Positions 8,959 to 17,580 of a stretch of DNA of 64,000 nucleotides are shown in pieces. The stretch comes from Acetobacter sacchari (GTDB taxonomy: Bacteria > Pseudomonadota > Alphaproteobacteria > Acetobacterales > Acetobacteraceae), in contig NZ_JAFVMF010000003.1 of NCBI RefSeq assembly GCF_017377715.1, forward strand, positions 62,001 through 126,000. The letters run 5' to 3'. How positions within the stretch are numbered: the stretch's first letter is position 1; every line of letters begins with the position of its first letter. The notes beneath the pieces are model-generated. The model saw only the letters and a list, made by a program, of their open reading frames with translations, did not search any database and was not told the DNA's origin. The translations under genes and the position numbers were made by a program.

Positions 8959-9447
8959 ATGGCCATCAAAGACCCGAAGGTTGTCGAATACCTCAACCTG
9001 CAGCTCACCAACGAACTGACAGCGATCAACCAGTACTTCCTCCATGCCCGGACCCTGCGTCACTGGGGCGTCACGCTTCTTGGCAAGAAGGAATACGAGG
9101 AATCCATCGAAGAAATGCGTCACGCCGATTGGCTGATCGAGCGCATCCTCTACCTCGGCGGCCTCCCGAACGTACAGCGCCTGAACACGATCCTGATCGG
9201 TCAGGACGTCAAGGAAATCCTCGAATGCGATCTGAAGCTCGAAGAGAAGGCGCTCGCCGATCTTCGCGATGGAATCGCATATTGCGAGAGCGTCCGTGAT
9301 TACGTTTCTCGTGACCTGTTGCTGAAGATTCTCGATAACGAAGAAGAGCACGAGGACTATCTGGATCGTCAGTTCGACCTGATCAAGCAGATCGGGATCG
9401 AGCGTTACATTCAGCTCAACTCCGCACCGGCCCCCGATCAGGAGTAA
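8959..9447 (+). CDS. bfr: Bacterioferritin
   Basis: A 162-residue four-helix protein matching bacterioferritin along its full length. Ferroxidase ligands are visible as the Glu in NELTAINQY, the Glu and His of EEMRHAD, the Glu of LKLEEKA, and the Glu and His of NEEEHEDY. The Met in EEMRHADWLIERIL occupies the position of the haem-binding Met of E. coli Bfr. It would assemble into a 24-subunit cytoplasmic shell that oxidises Fe(II) and stores it as mineral. An AGGAAGAA ribosome binding site precedes the ATG. It is monocistronic, with an AT-rich promoter region and a structured 3' region ending in a terminator at 9669-9694. Confidence 0.97.
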   Translation: MAIKDPKVVEYLNLQLTNELTAINQYFLHARTLRHWGVTLLGKKEYEESIEEMRHADWLIERILYLGGLPNVQRLNTILIGQDVKEILECDLKLEEKALADLRDGIAYCESVRDYVSRDLLLKILDNEEEHEDYLDRQFDLIKQIGIERYIQLNSAPAPDQE

Positions 9448-9491
9448 GGCTAGCGTCGGCAGGCAGCCCGGCTCCCGGTGAGGAGCGGGTG

Positions 9492-9609
9492 CGTCTGGCC
9501 AAGGCGCAAATGTCGTTCGCCGTCCTTACCAGACGTAGCGAGGGGCTTTGCTTCTGAAAAACGCCAAGGGCGCCAGATGCTGCTTACGCGGTATCTGGCG
9601 CCCTTGGCG
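9492..9609 (+). other. Two strong stem-loops downstream of bfr (structured 3' UTR or small RNA candidate)
   Basis: The first stem is CGTCTGG (9492-9498) plus AAGG (9501-9504), pairing with CCTT (9524-9527) plus CCAGACG (9529-9535). The second is a perfect 17-bp stem with arms 9562-9578 and 9593-9609 and a 14-nt loop. Neither is followed by a T-run, and a real intrinsic terminator comes 60 bases later. No protein is supported here. It is either a long folded 3' UTR of bfr or a separate small RNA. Confidence 0.5.
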
Positions 9610-9668
9610 CATCGGAGCGTCTGTGTGTGTTGGACGCGACCTGTTAGGCGCCTTGAGGGGTGATCATG

Positions 9669-9694
9669 GCCCGCAAAACTGCGGGCTTTTTTTT
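9669..9694 (+). terminator. Rho-independent terminator
   Basis: GCCCGCA (9669-9675) pairs with TGCGGGC (9680-9686) around a 4-nt loop, followed directly by eight T residues (9687-9694). This is a textbook intrinsic terminator on the plus strand, closing the bfr transcript or a small RNA between bfr and here. Confidence 0.9.
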
Positions 9695-9821
9695 CATGGT
9701 GGCAGAGCAAGACGGGCGCTTCGTTCGGATGTATGCGCTAGGATTGCCGAAGACGGTGGAGAATGGCCGTCGAACGCTCTCCACTGCTGATGACACGTGT
9801 GAACGCCACCTGCGCGGACCG

Positions 9822-11384
9822 TTATGTTGTCGCTGACGCCACGGCTGCGATGATCGCCGCTCCCTTGGGGCTGCCAAGACCAGTGACCGGGTCCCACCCT
9901 TTTGCCGCAGAATAGCCGTTGTTGTCGCCGGAGACGATATCATTGAACGCTGTGGGCGTTGCGTAAAGTCGGGCGTTCACAAAACCGGCGGGGTGGCCAT
10001 TTTTCTCGTTGGCCAGGGCGATCAGCGCGGCCCAGAGGGGCGCTACAGCGCTGGTGCCGCCGATGACTGTCGAGGTTCCGTCCACCGTTACCTGATAACC
10101 CGTCTCCGGGTCGGCGTTTCCCGCGACATCCGGCACGCCGCGATAGGATTCGTCATTGCCGCTCTGCCAGTCGGGTTTTGTGAAATGCGTCGAGTAACCG
10201 CCGCCGGTCGCGCCGCCTGACGCGCCGTCGTTCCAGACGACCTCGCTGCCCGAACGTGGCAGGCGAGTGCCGCCACAGCCCAGAGCGTGCGGACTGGACG
10301 CCGGAAAGTCGACCATATAGGTCTGGTCCGTGCCGTCCGAGGCGCCGTTGTCGCCCGATGCGACTGTTACAGTCACGCCCATGGCGCCTGCCGCCTGCAT
10401 GGTCTGGTCCATCGCGTCCATATCCTGAGCTTCCCAGCCGCTCTCCGGGCCGCCCCAACTGATGGAAATGACGCCTGGCGCGTTGGTCTTGTCATGCACG
10501 GCGGTGTTCAGTGCGTCGAAGAAACCGCTGCCCTGATTGGGGCCAAAATAGACGGCGATGTTGGCGCCGGGCGCGACGGATCCCGCGACCTCTATGTCGA
10601 GCTGAACTTCTCCGTCCGCGCCGCTGGGATCATTGTCGGGTGCGTTGGAGGCGCGGTCTACGCTGACTGCTGTCAACGTTCCGGTGCGACTGACGCCCAG
10701 AGTTTTGAAATAGGCCGCCATCTGCGAGGCCTGATATCCGCCGCCCAGTTCGATGAGGCCAATCGTCTGCCCCTTGCCGGTGACGTCTGTCGGAAATCCA
10801 TAATGCCTGGCAACGTCCACGGGAGACCAGGACGATGTGGATCGCGCCGCTGCGCTGACCACCGAGGTCCCCTGAGTTGTAGCGTTGTCCCCCGATGCAA
10901 GCAGACGCCGAAAATGCGCGCGTGCGACCGGGCGCTCATCGAAGCCCATGACGGCGACCACGTCGTCGCTTAGCTCCGGAGGAAGGGTCAAAGACCCTTC
11001 TCGCGCCATCGCGGGTTCGGCGCGTCCGGCGAAGCGGTACAGTCCCAGTTTCTCGGGACGAAAAGCGGCGCAGGCCTGCTTCACCGTGCCAGATACCCGC
11101 ACAACATGCTGGGCCGCGTCCGCCAGATCGACCGTCATGCCGTGCGCGCGGGCATACGCTTCGACGCGCGAGATGGCGTCGGAGCTGGCTCCGTGCCGGG
11201 CCGCGAACTCCTCACGACTCAACGGCGCGGTGGTGGGGTCTATAGGCGTCGAGGGCTTGAGCACGATGGTCAGGTGAATCGTGCGGTCCTGCGGCACGTC
11301 CCCCACGCGTGCGCAATCTGGATGCGTCGCGCTGACGGGGCGGGCGAAACTTCTTGCGAAGGGGAGCGGTTTACTGGCTGTCAT
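9822..11384 (-). CDS. Sedolisin (S53) serine-carboxyl peptidase
   Basis: A 520-residue protein. Residues about 30-165 form a pro-kumamolisin activation domain. The S53 catalytic domain follows, with the Glu259/Asp263 pair in GEVQLDIE, the oxyanion Asp345 in ASGDNG and the nucleophile Ser445 in GGTSAVAP. C-terminal calcium-site residues are visible in NDIVSGDNNG and GWDPVTGLG. Members are acid-active endopeptidases, consistent with an acid-tolerant host. I see no signal peptide: the N-terminus is polar. Export might use another route or a different start, or the enzyme may remain unprocessed until lysis. It is transcribed alone, divergent from the photolyase with a long intergenic region between. 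Confidence 0.93.
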   Translation of the reverse strand: MTASKPLPFARSFARPVSATHPDCARVGDVPQDRTIHLTIVLKPSTPIDPTTAPLSREEFAARHGASSDAISRVEAYARAHGMTVDLADAAQHVVRVSGTVKQACAAFRPEKLGLYRFAGRAEPAMAREGSLTLPPELSDDVVAVMGFDERPVARAHFRRLLASGDNATTQGTSVVSAAARSTSSWSPVDVARHYGFPTDVTGKGQTIGLIELGGGYQASQMAAYFKTLGVSRTGTLTAVSVDRASNAPDNDPSGADGEVQLDIEVAGSVAPGANIAVYFGPNQGSGFFDALNTAVHDKTNAPGVISISWGGPESGWEAQDMDAMDQTMQAAGAMGVTVTVASGDNGASDGTDQTYMVDFPASSPHALGCGGTRLPRSGSEVVWNDGASGGATGGGYSTHFTKPDWQSGNDESYRGVPDVAGNADPETGYQVTVDGTSTVIGGTSAVAPLWAALIALANEKNGHPAGFVNARLYATPTAFNDIVSGDNNGYSAAKGWDPVTGLGSPKGAAIIAAVASATT

Positions 11385-12133
11385 GGCTCAGTCCTTTGTT
11401 GTCGAACATCGGGAAGCGAGTTGCAGCCGCCGCCAATCCCTGAAGACTAGAGGCGAAACCCGCCGCGGCATCATGAGCGTCTCTGTCGCGCATGACAGCC
11501 GTCAGCGTGCAAACGCTGCGTTCGTCCAGTCGTTCGCTTCGGAGACCCTTGATCAAGAGAGCCGGCCGCGCTTTTCTCAGGAGCGCCACACTTGAATTTT
11601 TCTATGCGTTTGTGGATAAATTAAGACGTCAAATGGTGAGTGTCGGCGTTTTTGGCTTCTGTAGAACGGGTAATTGATTGTTTATTATAATTTTTATTTA
11701 TACCCACGTAATTTCATAATGTAATGTCATGTGTGTAGCGCTTGCGTTGAAATGACAACGCAATGCGAGCATGGCGGTTCGGGAATTTTTGCCAGCGGTG
11801 CGATGCGCTTCCTGGAAAATTCCAGAGCCTGTTGCGGATCCTCCTGAATGGTATCGCTGTGAAAATCAGAAAATTGCGCAAAATTTCAGAATCGATTGAG
11901 GAGTGTCAGTATTCCGCGCGTCGAACGGCGGTAACGGCATAGCCTCCATCCTGCTGACGTCGGGGCGAGGTGATATAAATCGCAGACTCTCAAACATGAG
12001 ATCCGTCTTCAAGACGTTCATCGGGGCGCTCTTCGGGAAAGGGCGTCCTGCGTGTTCCCGTTTGTCGATTCATGGGCGTTTTCATGGAGCCGACCGATTA
12101 CTCTTTGTTCCGGTTTGCCCTAAAAGCTGAATA
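11385..12133. other. Long divergent intergenic region without a clear gene
   Basis: About 750 bases lie between the S53 protease (minus) and the photolyase (plus). Short frames exist but lack ribosome binding sites and known domains. A patch around 11640-11740 is AT-rich, and a small palindrome CTGGAA-AA-TTCCAG sits at 11812-11825. Promoters for both genes must lie here. I found no riboswitch or RNA gene. Confidence 0.5.
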
Positions 12134-13540
12134 ATGAATGACAAACCTGCCATCGTCTGGCTCCGCGAAGATTTTCGCCTCGCCGATAACGCGGCCCTGA
12201 CGGCGGCGGCGCAGACTGCGGCGCCGCTCCTGCTGGTCTATATCCGAACCGAGCGCTCGTCCGGCATGACTGCTGCGGACTGGTTTCGCGAAAAAACTCT
12301 GGCGCGTTTTGATGCGGACCTGCGACAACTTGGCGGCGGCGTTCACGTATTCACGGGCGATCCGGCGCGCCTGTTGCCGGAAATCGTGGTGCGCGTTGGC
12401 GCTGCCGCAGTGTTTTGGAACCGGCGCTACGATCCGATCGGACGGGAGATAGATGCCGGTTTGAAGCGGGAATTCGCTGCGTGTGGAACCGAGGCGCACA
12501 GCTTCGCGGGCGCGCTGTTTCATGAACCATGGACCGTAAAGAATCGCGCGGGGCAGCCGTTCAAAATCTTCTCCGCCTATTGGCGCGCCGCCTGCGAAGC
12601 GGGTTCGCCAAGGCCGCCTCTGCCTGCGCCGCGAGAATTCAAGTTTTTTGCCGGGTCAGTCACCGGGGCGCAGGAGGAGCAGCTTTCATGGCCCGCGTGG
12701 ACGTCCTCGCTGGATGCGCATCATGAATTCGGCGAAGCAACTGCGCAGGATCGCCTCGCCCGGTTCGTCGCTGAAGACCTCGGCCATTACGAGGATGAGA
12801 GAGACTTTCCCGACCGCGACGCAACCTCTGGCCTGTCGCCTTATCTGCGTGTGGGACAGATCACGCCCCGACAGGTGTGGAACGCCGTAAGCGACGCACC
12901 CGGCGGTTTGGCCCATGCGGCTGCGCGCGCCAAATTTCTGGCGGAGCTTGGGTGGCGGGATTTCGCGTGGTCAGTCTTGTGGGAGCATCCGAGCCTTGAT
13001 GGCCATGCTCTGCGCGAGGAATTCGAAGGCTTGCCGTGGCGGAACGACCCGTCGGGGCTGGAGGCGTGGAAACGGGGACGGACGGGCTATCCGCTCGTCG
13101 ATGCGGGCATGCGCGAACTTTGGCGTTCGGGCGTGATGCATAACCGGGTGCGGATGGTCGCAGCATCGTTTCTGGTCAAGCATCTGCTGATCGACTGGCG
13201 TCTTGGAGAGCAATGGTTCGCCGAAACGCTGGCCGATTACGATCCTGCCAGCAACGCGTTGAACTGGCAGTGGTGCGCCGGGACGGGAGCGGACAGCGCC
13301 CCGTTCTTCCGCATCATGAACCCGGTGCTGCAATCGCGGAAATTCGACCCGTCGGGCGCCTATATCCGCAGATGGGTTCCAGAGCTGAAATCGGTTTCGG
13401 ACAAGGACATTCATGCGCCGTGGGAGAGTCCCGGCACACGGCCCGCTAATTATCCGCTTCCCATTGTCGATCACTCAGCTGCTCGTCGGCGCGCGCTCGC
13501 CACGTGGGAAAGGGTGCGGGGCGGCGATCGGCAATCGTAG
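12134..13540 (+). CDS. phrB: Deoxyribodipyrimidine photolyase (class I)
   Basis: A 468-residue protein that begins with the family signature IVWLREDFRLADNAAL. An N-terminal antenna-binding Rossmann domain (about 1-130) is followed by the helical FAD domain. That domain contains ALREEFEGLPWRND, GYPLVDAGMRELWRSGVMHN and the highly conserved NWQWCAGTGADSAPFFRIMN. The enzyme repairs UV-induced cyclobutane pyrimidine dimers with blue light. The position of the WQW and RIMNP segments supports true photolyase over a plant-type cryptochrome. The start at 12134 (ATGAATG) lacks a strong ribosome binding site. It stands alone, about 190 bases before the helicase gene. Confidence 0.93.
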   Translation: MNDKPAIVWLREDFRLADNAALTAAAQTAAPLLLVYIRTERSSGMTAADWFREKTLARFDADLRQLGGGVHVFTGDPARLLPEIVVRVGAAAVFWNRRYDPIGREIDAGLKREFAACGTEAHSFAGALFHEPWTVKNRAGQPFKIFSAYWRAACEAGSPRPPLPAPREFKFFAGSVTGAQEEQLSWPAWTSSLDAHHEFGEATAQDRLARFVAEDLGHYEDERDFPDRDATSGLSPYLRVGQITPRQVWNAVSDAPGGLAHAAARAKFLAELGWRDFAWSVLWEHPSLDGHALREEFEGLPWRNDPSGLEAWKRGRTGYPLVDAGMRELWRSGVMHNRVRMVAASFLVKHLLIDWRLGEQWFAETLADYDPASNALNWQWCAGTGADSAPFFRIMNPVLQSRKFDPSGAYIRRWVPELKSVSDKDIHAPWESPGTRPANYPLPIVDHSAARRRALATWERVRGGDRQS

Positions 13541-13728
13541 CAGCGGCTTTGGCGGCGGCCACATCTGCGTCGGTGGGCGCCACAGCCGCAGGCTCCTTGC
13601 GTCCGTGAAGGCCGACGCCTTTGGGGAATGCTCTGCGACGGGAGGACCGCGGCTCTTTGTCACGTCCGCCCGCCCGTTCAGACAGGAGCCTACTTACCGT
13701 CCGGCCGTCTTTCGCTAGACTGCCGGCA

Positions 13729-16656
13729 ATGTCCGCCTATTCCCCCTATGACGCGCCAGCCATCATCGCCCGCCACGGCTCGTTTTCCTGCCTGACGCCT
13801 GATGGAGAACTGCTGTCGCTGGATCGGGACGGCGCGCTTGCTCTCGCCGCGAAAGCGGGGCCGCCTCTGGTTGTTCATGCCCCGGAAGCGGCGCGCAAGC
13901 TCGGTTTGCCGCCACCGGGGCAACCGTCGCCGTGGTTCGATCTGCTGGAGCTGTTCGCCTTCGTGCATCCGGCGCATCCGGCCGCCCCTACGCCACTCGG
14001 GTTGTCGCTCGCGCTAGGCATGGCGGACGGTCCGGTTGACGTTGATCGCCTGCCCAGTCTGGCGACGCGGCTGCTGGCTGATCTGCGCGGCATGCCCCCG
14101 GGAGAGACGCGGGAGATGACGAACGCGCTCGCCGTGAGACTGCGTGCGGTGGGGTGGATGTGGGGCGATGCGGTCATGGAGGCGCTCGATCTCGAGGGAC
14201 CTACGCCGCGATCGGCCATGCAGCCCGGCGACGCGATGCGGATATGGCGGGCGCTGCCGAAATGGGAGGAGACGCCGCCACGTCCCGCGCCGGGCTCTCG
14301 GCCTGTGACGCCGGCCGAAGCGCGCGCCCGGCTTGCGACGATCCTCGGGCCGGGGGCGGAGACCCGCGTGGGGCAGGCGGATTTCGCGGGCGTCGCGTCC
14401 AACGCCTTCGCGCCGCGCGAAAGCCGGGGAGCGCCGCAGGTGGTTCTCGCCGAGGCAGGCACCGGTACGGGGAAGACGCTGGGTTATATCGCGCCAGCCA
14501 GCCTGTGGGCGGAACGTAATGGCGGGGCGGTCTGGATCAGCACGTATACACGCCATCTCCAGCGGCAGATCGAAAGCGAAACGGCGCGGCTGCACCCTGA
14601 CGCCGCCGCGCGCCGCCGCAGGATCGTCCTGCGCAAGGGGCGGGAGAACTACCTGTGCCTGCTGAACATGGAGGAGGTCGTCAACGCCGCGCCCACGCGC
14701 GGAGCCGGCGTCACGATCGCGCTTTCCCTGCTGGCGCGCTGGGGGCTGGCGACGTCTGAAGGCGACCTGTTCGGAGGCGACCTGCCGGGCTGGTTCGGAG
14801 AGGTTTTCGGTCACGCCATCGTCACGGCCGTCGCTGACCGGCGCGGCGAATGCATCCACGGCGCCTGCCCGCATTATCAGCGGTGTTTCGTCGAGCATTC
14901 GATCCGTCGCGCGCGGGAGGCCGATCTCGTGGTGGCGAACCACGCGCTTGTCATGTCGCAGGCTGCATGGGCGCAGCAGGGTGCGGCCAATCCGGACGAC
15001 GCGGCCAATGACGAGGACGGCGTACCGACGCGCTACGTCCTTGACGAGGGGCATCACGTCGCCGATGCGGCGGACAGCGCCTTTTCATTGGAGTTGTCAG
15101 GACTGGAAGCCGCCGAACTGCGGCGCTGGCTTCTGGGGGCAGAAGGGAGTCGCTCCCGCGCGCGGGGGCTGAAGCGACGTCTTGATGATCTGGTGGTCGG
15201 GTCCCCGCGGCTGGAGACGCCGCTCGACGCCGCGCTTCTGGCGGCGAAAGCCTTGCCGGCGCCGGGGTGGTCGGCGCGGCTCTCCCTGGCTGACGAAGAC
15301 GTCGGGGAGCCGCAGGAGGCTGCCGAAAACGACCGGTGGGGCGTGCTCGCTCTTTCGTCGCCACAGGCTTCGGAGGCGGAGTTGATCAATCCGACGGAGG
15401 CGTTTCTTGCCCTGCTGCGGGGGCAGGTGCTCGCACGTACCGCCGGCGCTAGCCGGACGACGCTGAACGGACGCGAGTGTGATCTGTATCCCCTTACTCC
15501 TGGACTCGCTGAAGCGGCGTCGGCGCTTTCTCGCGCCTTTGGTCGCGTCGCCGAACCTCTGCGCACGCTGGTCGACCGCCTGCAGGATCGTCTCAGCGAA
15601 GAAGCCGACACGCTGGACGCGACCTCTCGCGGGCGGATCGAGGCGATGACGCGCACGCTGCGCCGCCGCGCGCTGTCGCGTCTCGACGGCTGGGTCGCAA
15701 TGCTGAGCGCGTTTGCGGCGCCGCCCGAAGAGGGGATCACGCCGCAGTTTATTCGCTTCATCCGTCTGACGGCGCGTGGAGGACAGCGGCGCGGCGAACT
15801 GGACGTCGGCCTGCATCAGCACTGGCTCGATCCGACCATTCCGTTCGCGGCCGTCCTTGCCGCACCCGCGCACGGATTGCTGATCACTTCGGCCACGTTG
15901 CGTGACGAGACCGGTGCAAAAAGTGGAGATGAGGTCGAGCGCGCGTGGGAGGCTGCGGAGTCGCGTGTGGGCGTCAATCATCTGCCCGCGCCAGCCGTGC
16001 GGGCAGCTTTGGCAAGCCCCTTCGATTACGCCGCGCAGACCCGCGTCTTCATCGTCAGCGACGTCGCTCATCACAATGTGGAGGCGCTAGCCGCCGCCTA
16101 TCGCACGTTGTTCCTCGCCTCGGGCGGCGGGGGACTGGGGTTGTTCACCGCAATCGAGCGATTGCGCGGGGTGCATCGTCGCATCGCCGAACCGCTGGAA
16201 GCTGGGGGGATTTCGCTGTACGCGCAGCATGTCGATGCGATGGACAACACCACGCTGGTCGACGTGTTCCGCACAGAAACCGATTCCTGCCTGTTGGGGA
16301 CGGATGCCATGCGCGACGGGGTCGACGTGCCGGGGCACGCTCTACGGCTGGTCGTGTTCGAGCGGGTGCCGTGGCCGCGCCCGGATATTCTGCATCGCGA
16401 ACGCAGGCTGCATCTCTCTCAGGGAGCGCCGGGACTGTACGACGAACGGATCGCGCGTTTACGCCTGCGGCAGGCGTTCGGCCGTCTGATCCGCGCCCGC
16501 GAAGATCGCGGCGTTTTTGTGCTGCTGGAGCGTCGCACGCCGTCGCGCCTGCTCAGCGCATTCCCCAGCGGCGTGCGGACGCAGCGGATGGGGCTGGTCG
16601 CAGCGGCGGCAGAGATCAGGACGTTCTTCGCAGAGACGCCGCCGGGCGAAGCGTGA
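13729..16656 (+). CDS. DinG/XPD-type ATP-dependent DNA helicase
   Basis: A 975-residue protein from ATG 13729; an upstream TTG start is possible but the ATG sits at a natural N-terminus. Residues about 1-215 form a poorly conserved N-terminal domain. Walker A (GTGTGKT) follows at about 245. Four cysteines (one in ENYLCLLN, three in CIHGACPHYQRC) would hold the iron-sulfur cluster of the XPD/DinG class. Walker B (DEGH) is near 438, and C-terminal motifs V and VI include QAFGRLIRAREDRG. It should unwind DNA 5' to 3' during repair or R-loop removal. It follows the photolyase at a distance, so a repair role is plausible but co-transcription is uncertain. Confidence 0.9.
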   Translation: MSAYSPYDAPAIIARHGSFSCLTPDGELLSLDRDGALALAAKAGPPLVVHAPEAARKLGLPPPGQPSPWFDLLELFAFVHPAHPAAPTPLGLSLALGMADGPVDVDRLPSLATRLLADLRGMPPGETREMTNALAVRLRAVGWMWGDAVMEALDLEGPTPRSAMQPGDAMRIWRALPKWEETPPRPAPGSRPVTPAEARARLATILGPGAETRVGQADFAGVASNAFAPRESRGAPQVVLAEAGTGTGKTLGYIAPASLWAERNGGAVWISTYTRHLQRQIESETARLHPDAAARRRRIVLRKGRENYLCLLNMEEVVNAAPTRGAGVTIALSLLARWGLATSEGDLFGGDLPGWFGEVFGHAIVTAVADRRGECIHGACPHYQRCFVEHSIRRAREADLVVANHALVMSQAAWAQQGAANPDDAANDEDGVPTRYVLDEGHHVADAADSAFSLELSGLEAAELRRWLLGAEGSRSRARGLKRRLDDLVVGSPRLETPLDAALLAAKALPAPGWSARLSLADEDVGEPQEAAENDRWGVLALSSPQASEAELINPTEAFLALLRGQVLARTAGASRTTLNGRECDLYPLTPGLAEAASALSRAFGRVAEPLRTLVDRLQDRLSEEADTLDATSRGRIEAMTRTLRRRALSRLDGWVAMLSAFAAPPEEGITPQFIRFIRLTARGGQRRGELDVGLHQHWLDPTIPFAAVLAAPAHGLLITSATLRDETGAKSGDEVERAWEAAESRVGVNHLPAPAVRAALASPFDYAAQTRVFIVSDVAHHNVEALAAAYRTLFLASGGGGLGLFTAIERLRGVHRRIAEPLEAGGISLYAQHVDAMDNTTLVDVFRTETDSCLLGTDAMRDGVDVPGHALRLVVFERVPWPRPDILHRERRLHLSQGAPGLYDERIARLRLRQAFGRLIRAREDRGVFVLLERRTPSRLLSAFPSGVRTQRMGLVAAAAEIRTFFAETPPGEA

Positions 16657-17131
16657 AGGTAGATTCTGCACGTAGATTGCGCGAGAGAGATATCGCGCGG
16701 TCGTGCGTCGAAGCGTCGTTAACGGACCATCCTGAGTCTGTTTAGAGACGTTCGACCACCGGTCCGAGCAATGCGCTGAAGCCATATCAATGGACTGGTG
16801 GGGATCTGGGAATGGAGGCATATTGTTGTCGGCGTCGTAAGCGGGGGTGAGCGTCGTGTCGAAAGACGAAAGTCGCTCTGTCAGGCCGTAAAGAGTCTAG
16901 TCTGCTGTTTGGGTTGTCATCTTGGCGGCGCTTGTTGCGGTCTAAATCGTAATGCGGAGCAAGGCGAAGATTGGCGTCTTTTCCACCTGCCTGACGAAAG
17001 TTGTCGGCTGGTCCTTCTTCGATCATTTTTCATAAAAGGCGACTTCTTCCGCGCCCGTGCGGGCGTCGCCACTCTGGGCAACTCGCCTCAAACTCTCTAA
17101 GAGTGCGGGTATGCGAGGCGGGACGCAGTTC
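16657..17131. other. Intergenic region upstream of the metal-uptake cassette
   Basis: About 475 bases with no supportable gene. It is where the promoter and metal-responsive operator of the downstream cassette should lie. I checked for a cobalamin riboswitch near 17040-17110 because of a GCCACT element, but no B12 box is present. Confidence 0.4.
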
Positions 17132-17500
17132 ATGAACCGGATATTGGCCTGCTGGCCATTGGTTCTGCTCGCCTTGATGGCGCGGTTGAGTTTCGGCGGT
17201 CTCGTTTCACCGCAAGCCGCTCCCGACGATCCCGTGGCGCGTGTCGCGGCGTTGTCCCTCCTGTGCGACAGTCAGCACGTTGGTGATGGAACTCCGCACG
17301 ATCACATCCCTTCCGACATGGGCGATGGGATATTCCTGCTGGGCGACGCGCTCGACAATCCAGCTCCGGCGTTCGCAGCGTTCGCTCTGCTTTTTCTGAC
17401 GTTCTGTGTTCCGTGCGTCCGCGTCTGGTGTTTTCCGCCGGTGCGTGGGCCGCCACTGCGACGCGTCGCCAGCCTCTACCCGCAGGGACCGCCAGTCTGA
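17132..17500 (+). CDS. Small DUF2946-like membrane-associated protein
   Basis: A 122-residue protein from ATG 17132 (alternative ATG at 17111). It has an N-terminal signal or anchor (LACWPLVLLALMARLSFGG), a central Cys/His segment (LLCDSQH, then TPHDHIPSD) and a second hydrophobic stretch (AFAAFALLFLTFCVPC). Proteins of this build, often annotated DUF2946, are commonly found next to TonB receptors and PepSY proteins, as here. The Cys and His residues could bind metal. The family assignment is by resemblance only and the function is unknown. Confidence 0.6.
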   Translation: MNRILACWPLVLLALMARLSFGGLVSPQAAPDDPVARVAALSLLCDSQHVGDGTPHDHIPSDMGDGIFLLGDALDNPAPAFAAFALLFLTFCVPCVRVWCFPPVRGPPLRRVASLYPQGPPV

Positions 17501-17520
17501 TCTGAAACGAGTTTTCGTAA

Positions 17521-17550
17521 CCCGCGTGTCCGCTCGAACGGAGGCGCGGG
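17521..17550 (+). promoter_or_regulatory. Intercistronic stem-loop before the TonB receptor
   Basis: CCCGCG (17521-17526) with TCCG (17529-17532) pairs with CGGA (17539-17542) and CGCGGG (17545-17550) around a 6-nt loop, with a 2-nt internal loop on each side. It lies between the small-protein stop and the receptor start. There is no T-run, so it may stabilise or attenuate the mRNA rather than terminate it. Confidence 0.5.
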
Positions 17551-17580
17551 GTATTTCTGTTTCGTTCAGGTCAGACAATC

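Noticed and set aside
13441..13740. Minus-strand frame of about 95 codons with protein-like composition between photolyase and helicase genes
   Set aside because: No ATG, GTG or TTG start in the frame with a ribosome binding site, and it overlaps the photolyase C-terminus.
17040..17131. Possible cobalamin riboswitch upstream of the metal operon
   Set aside because: Only a GCCACT-like element is present; the B12 box and remaining core are missing.
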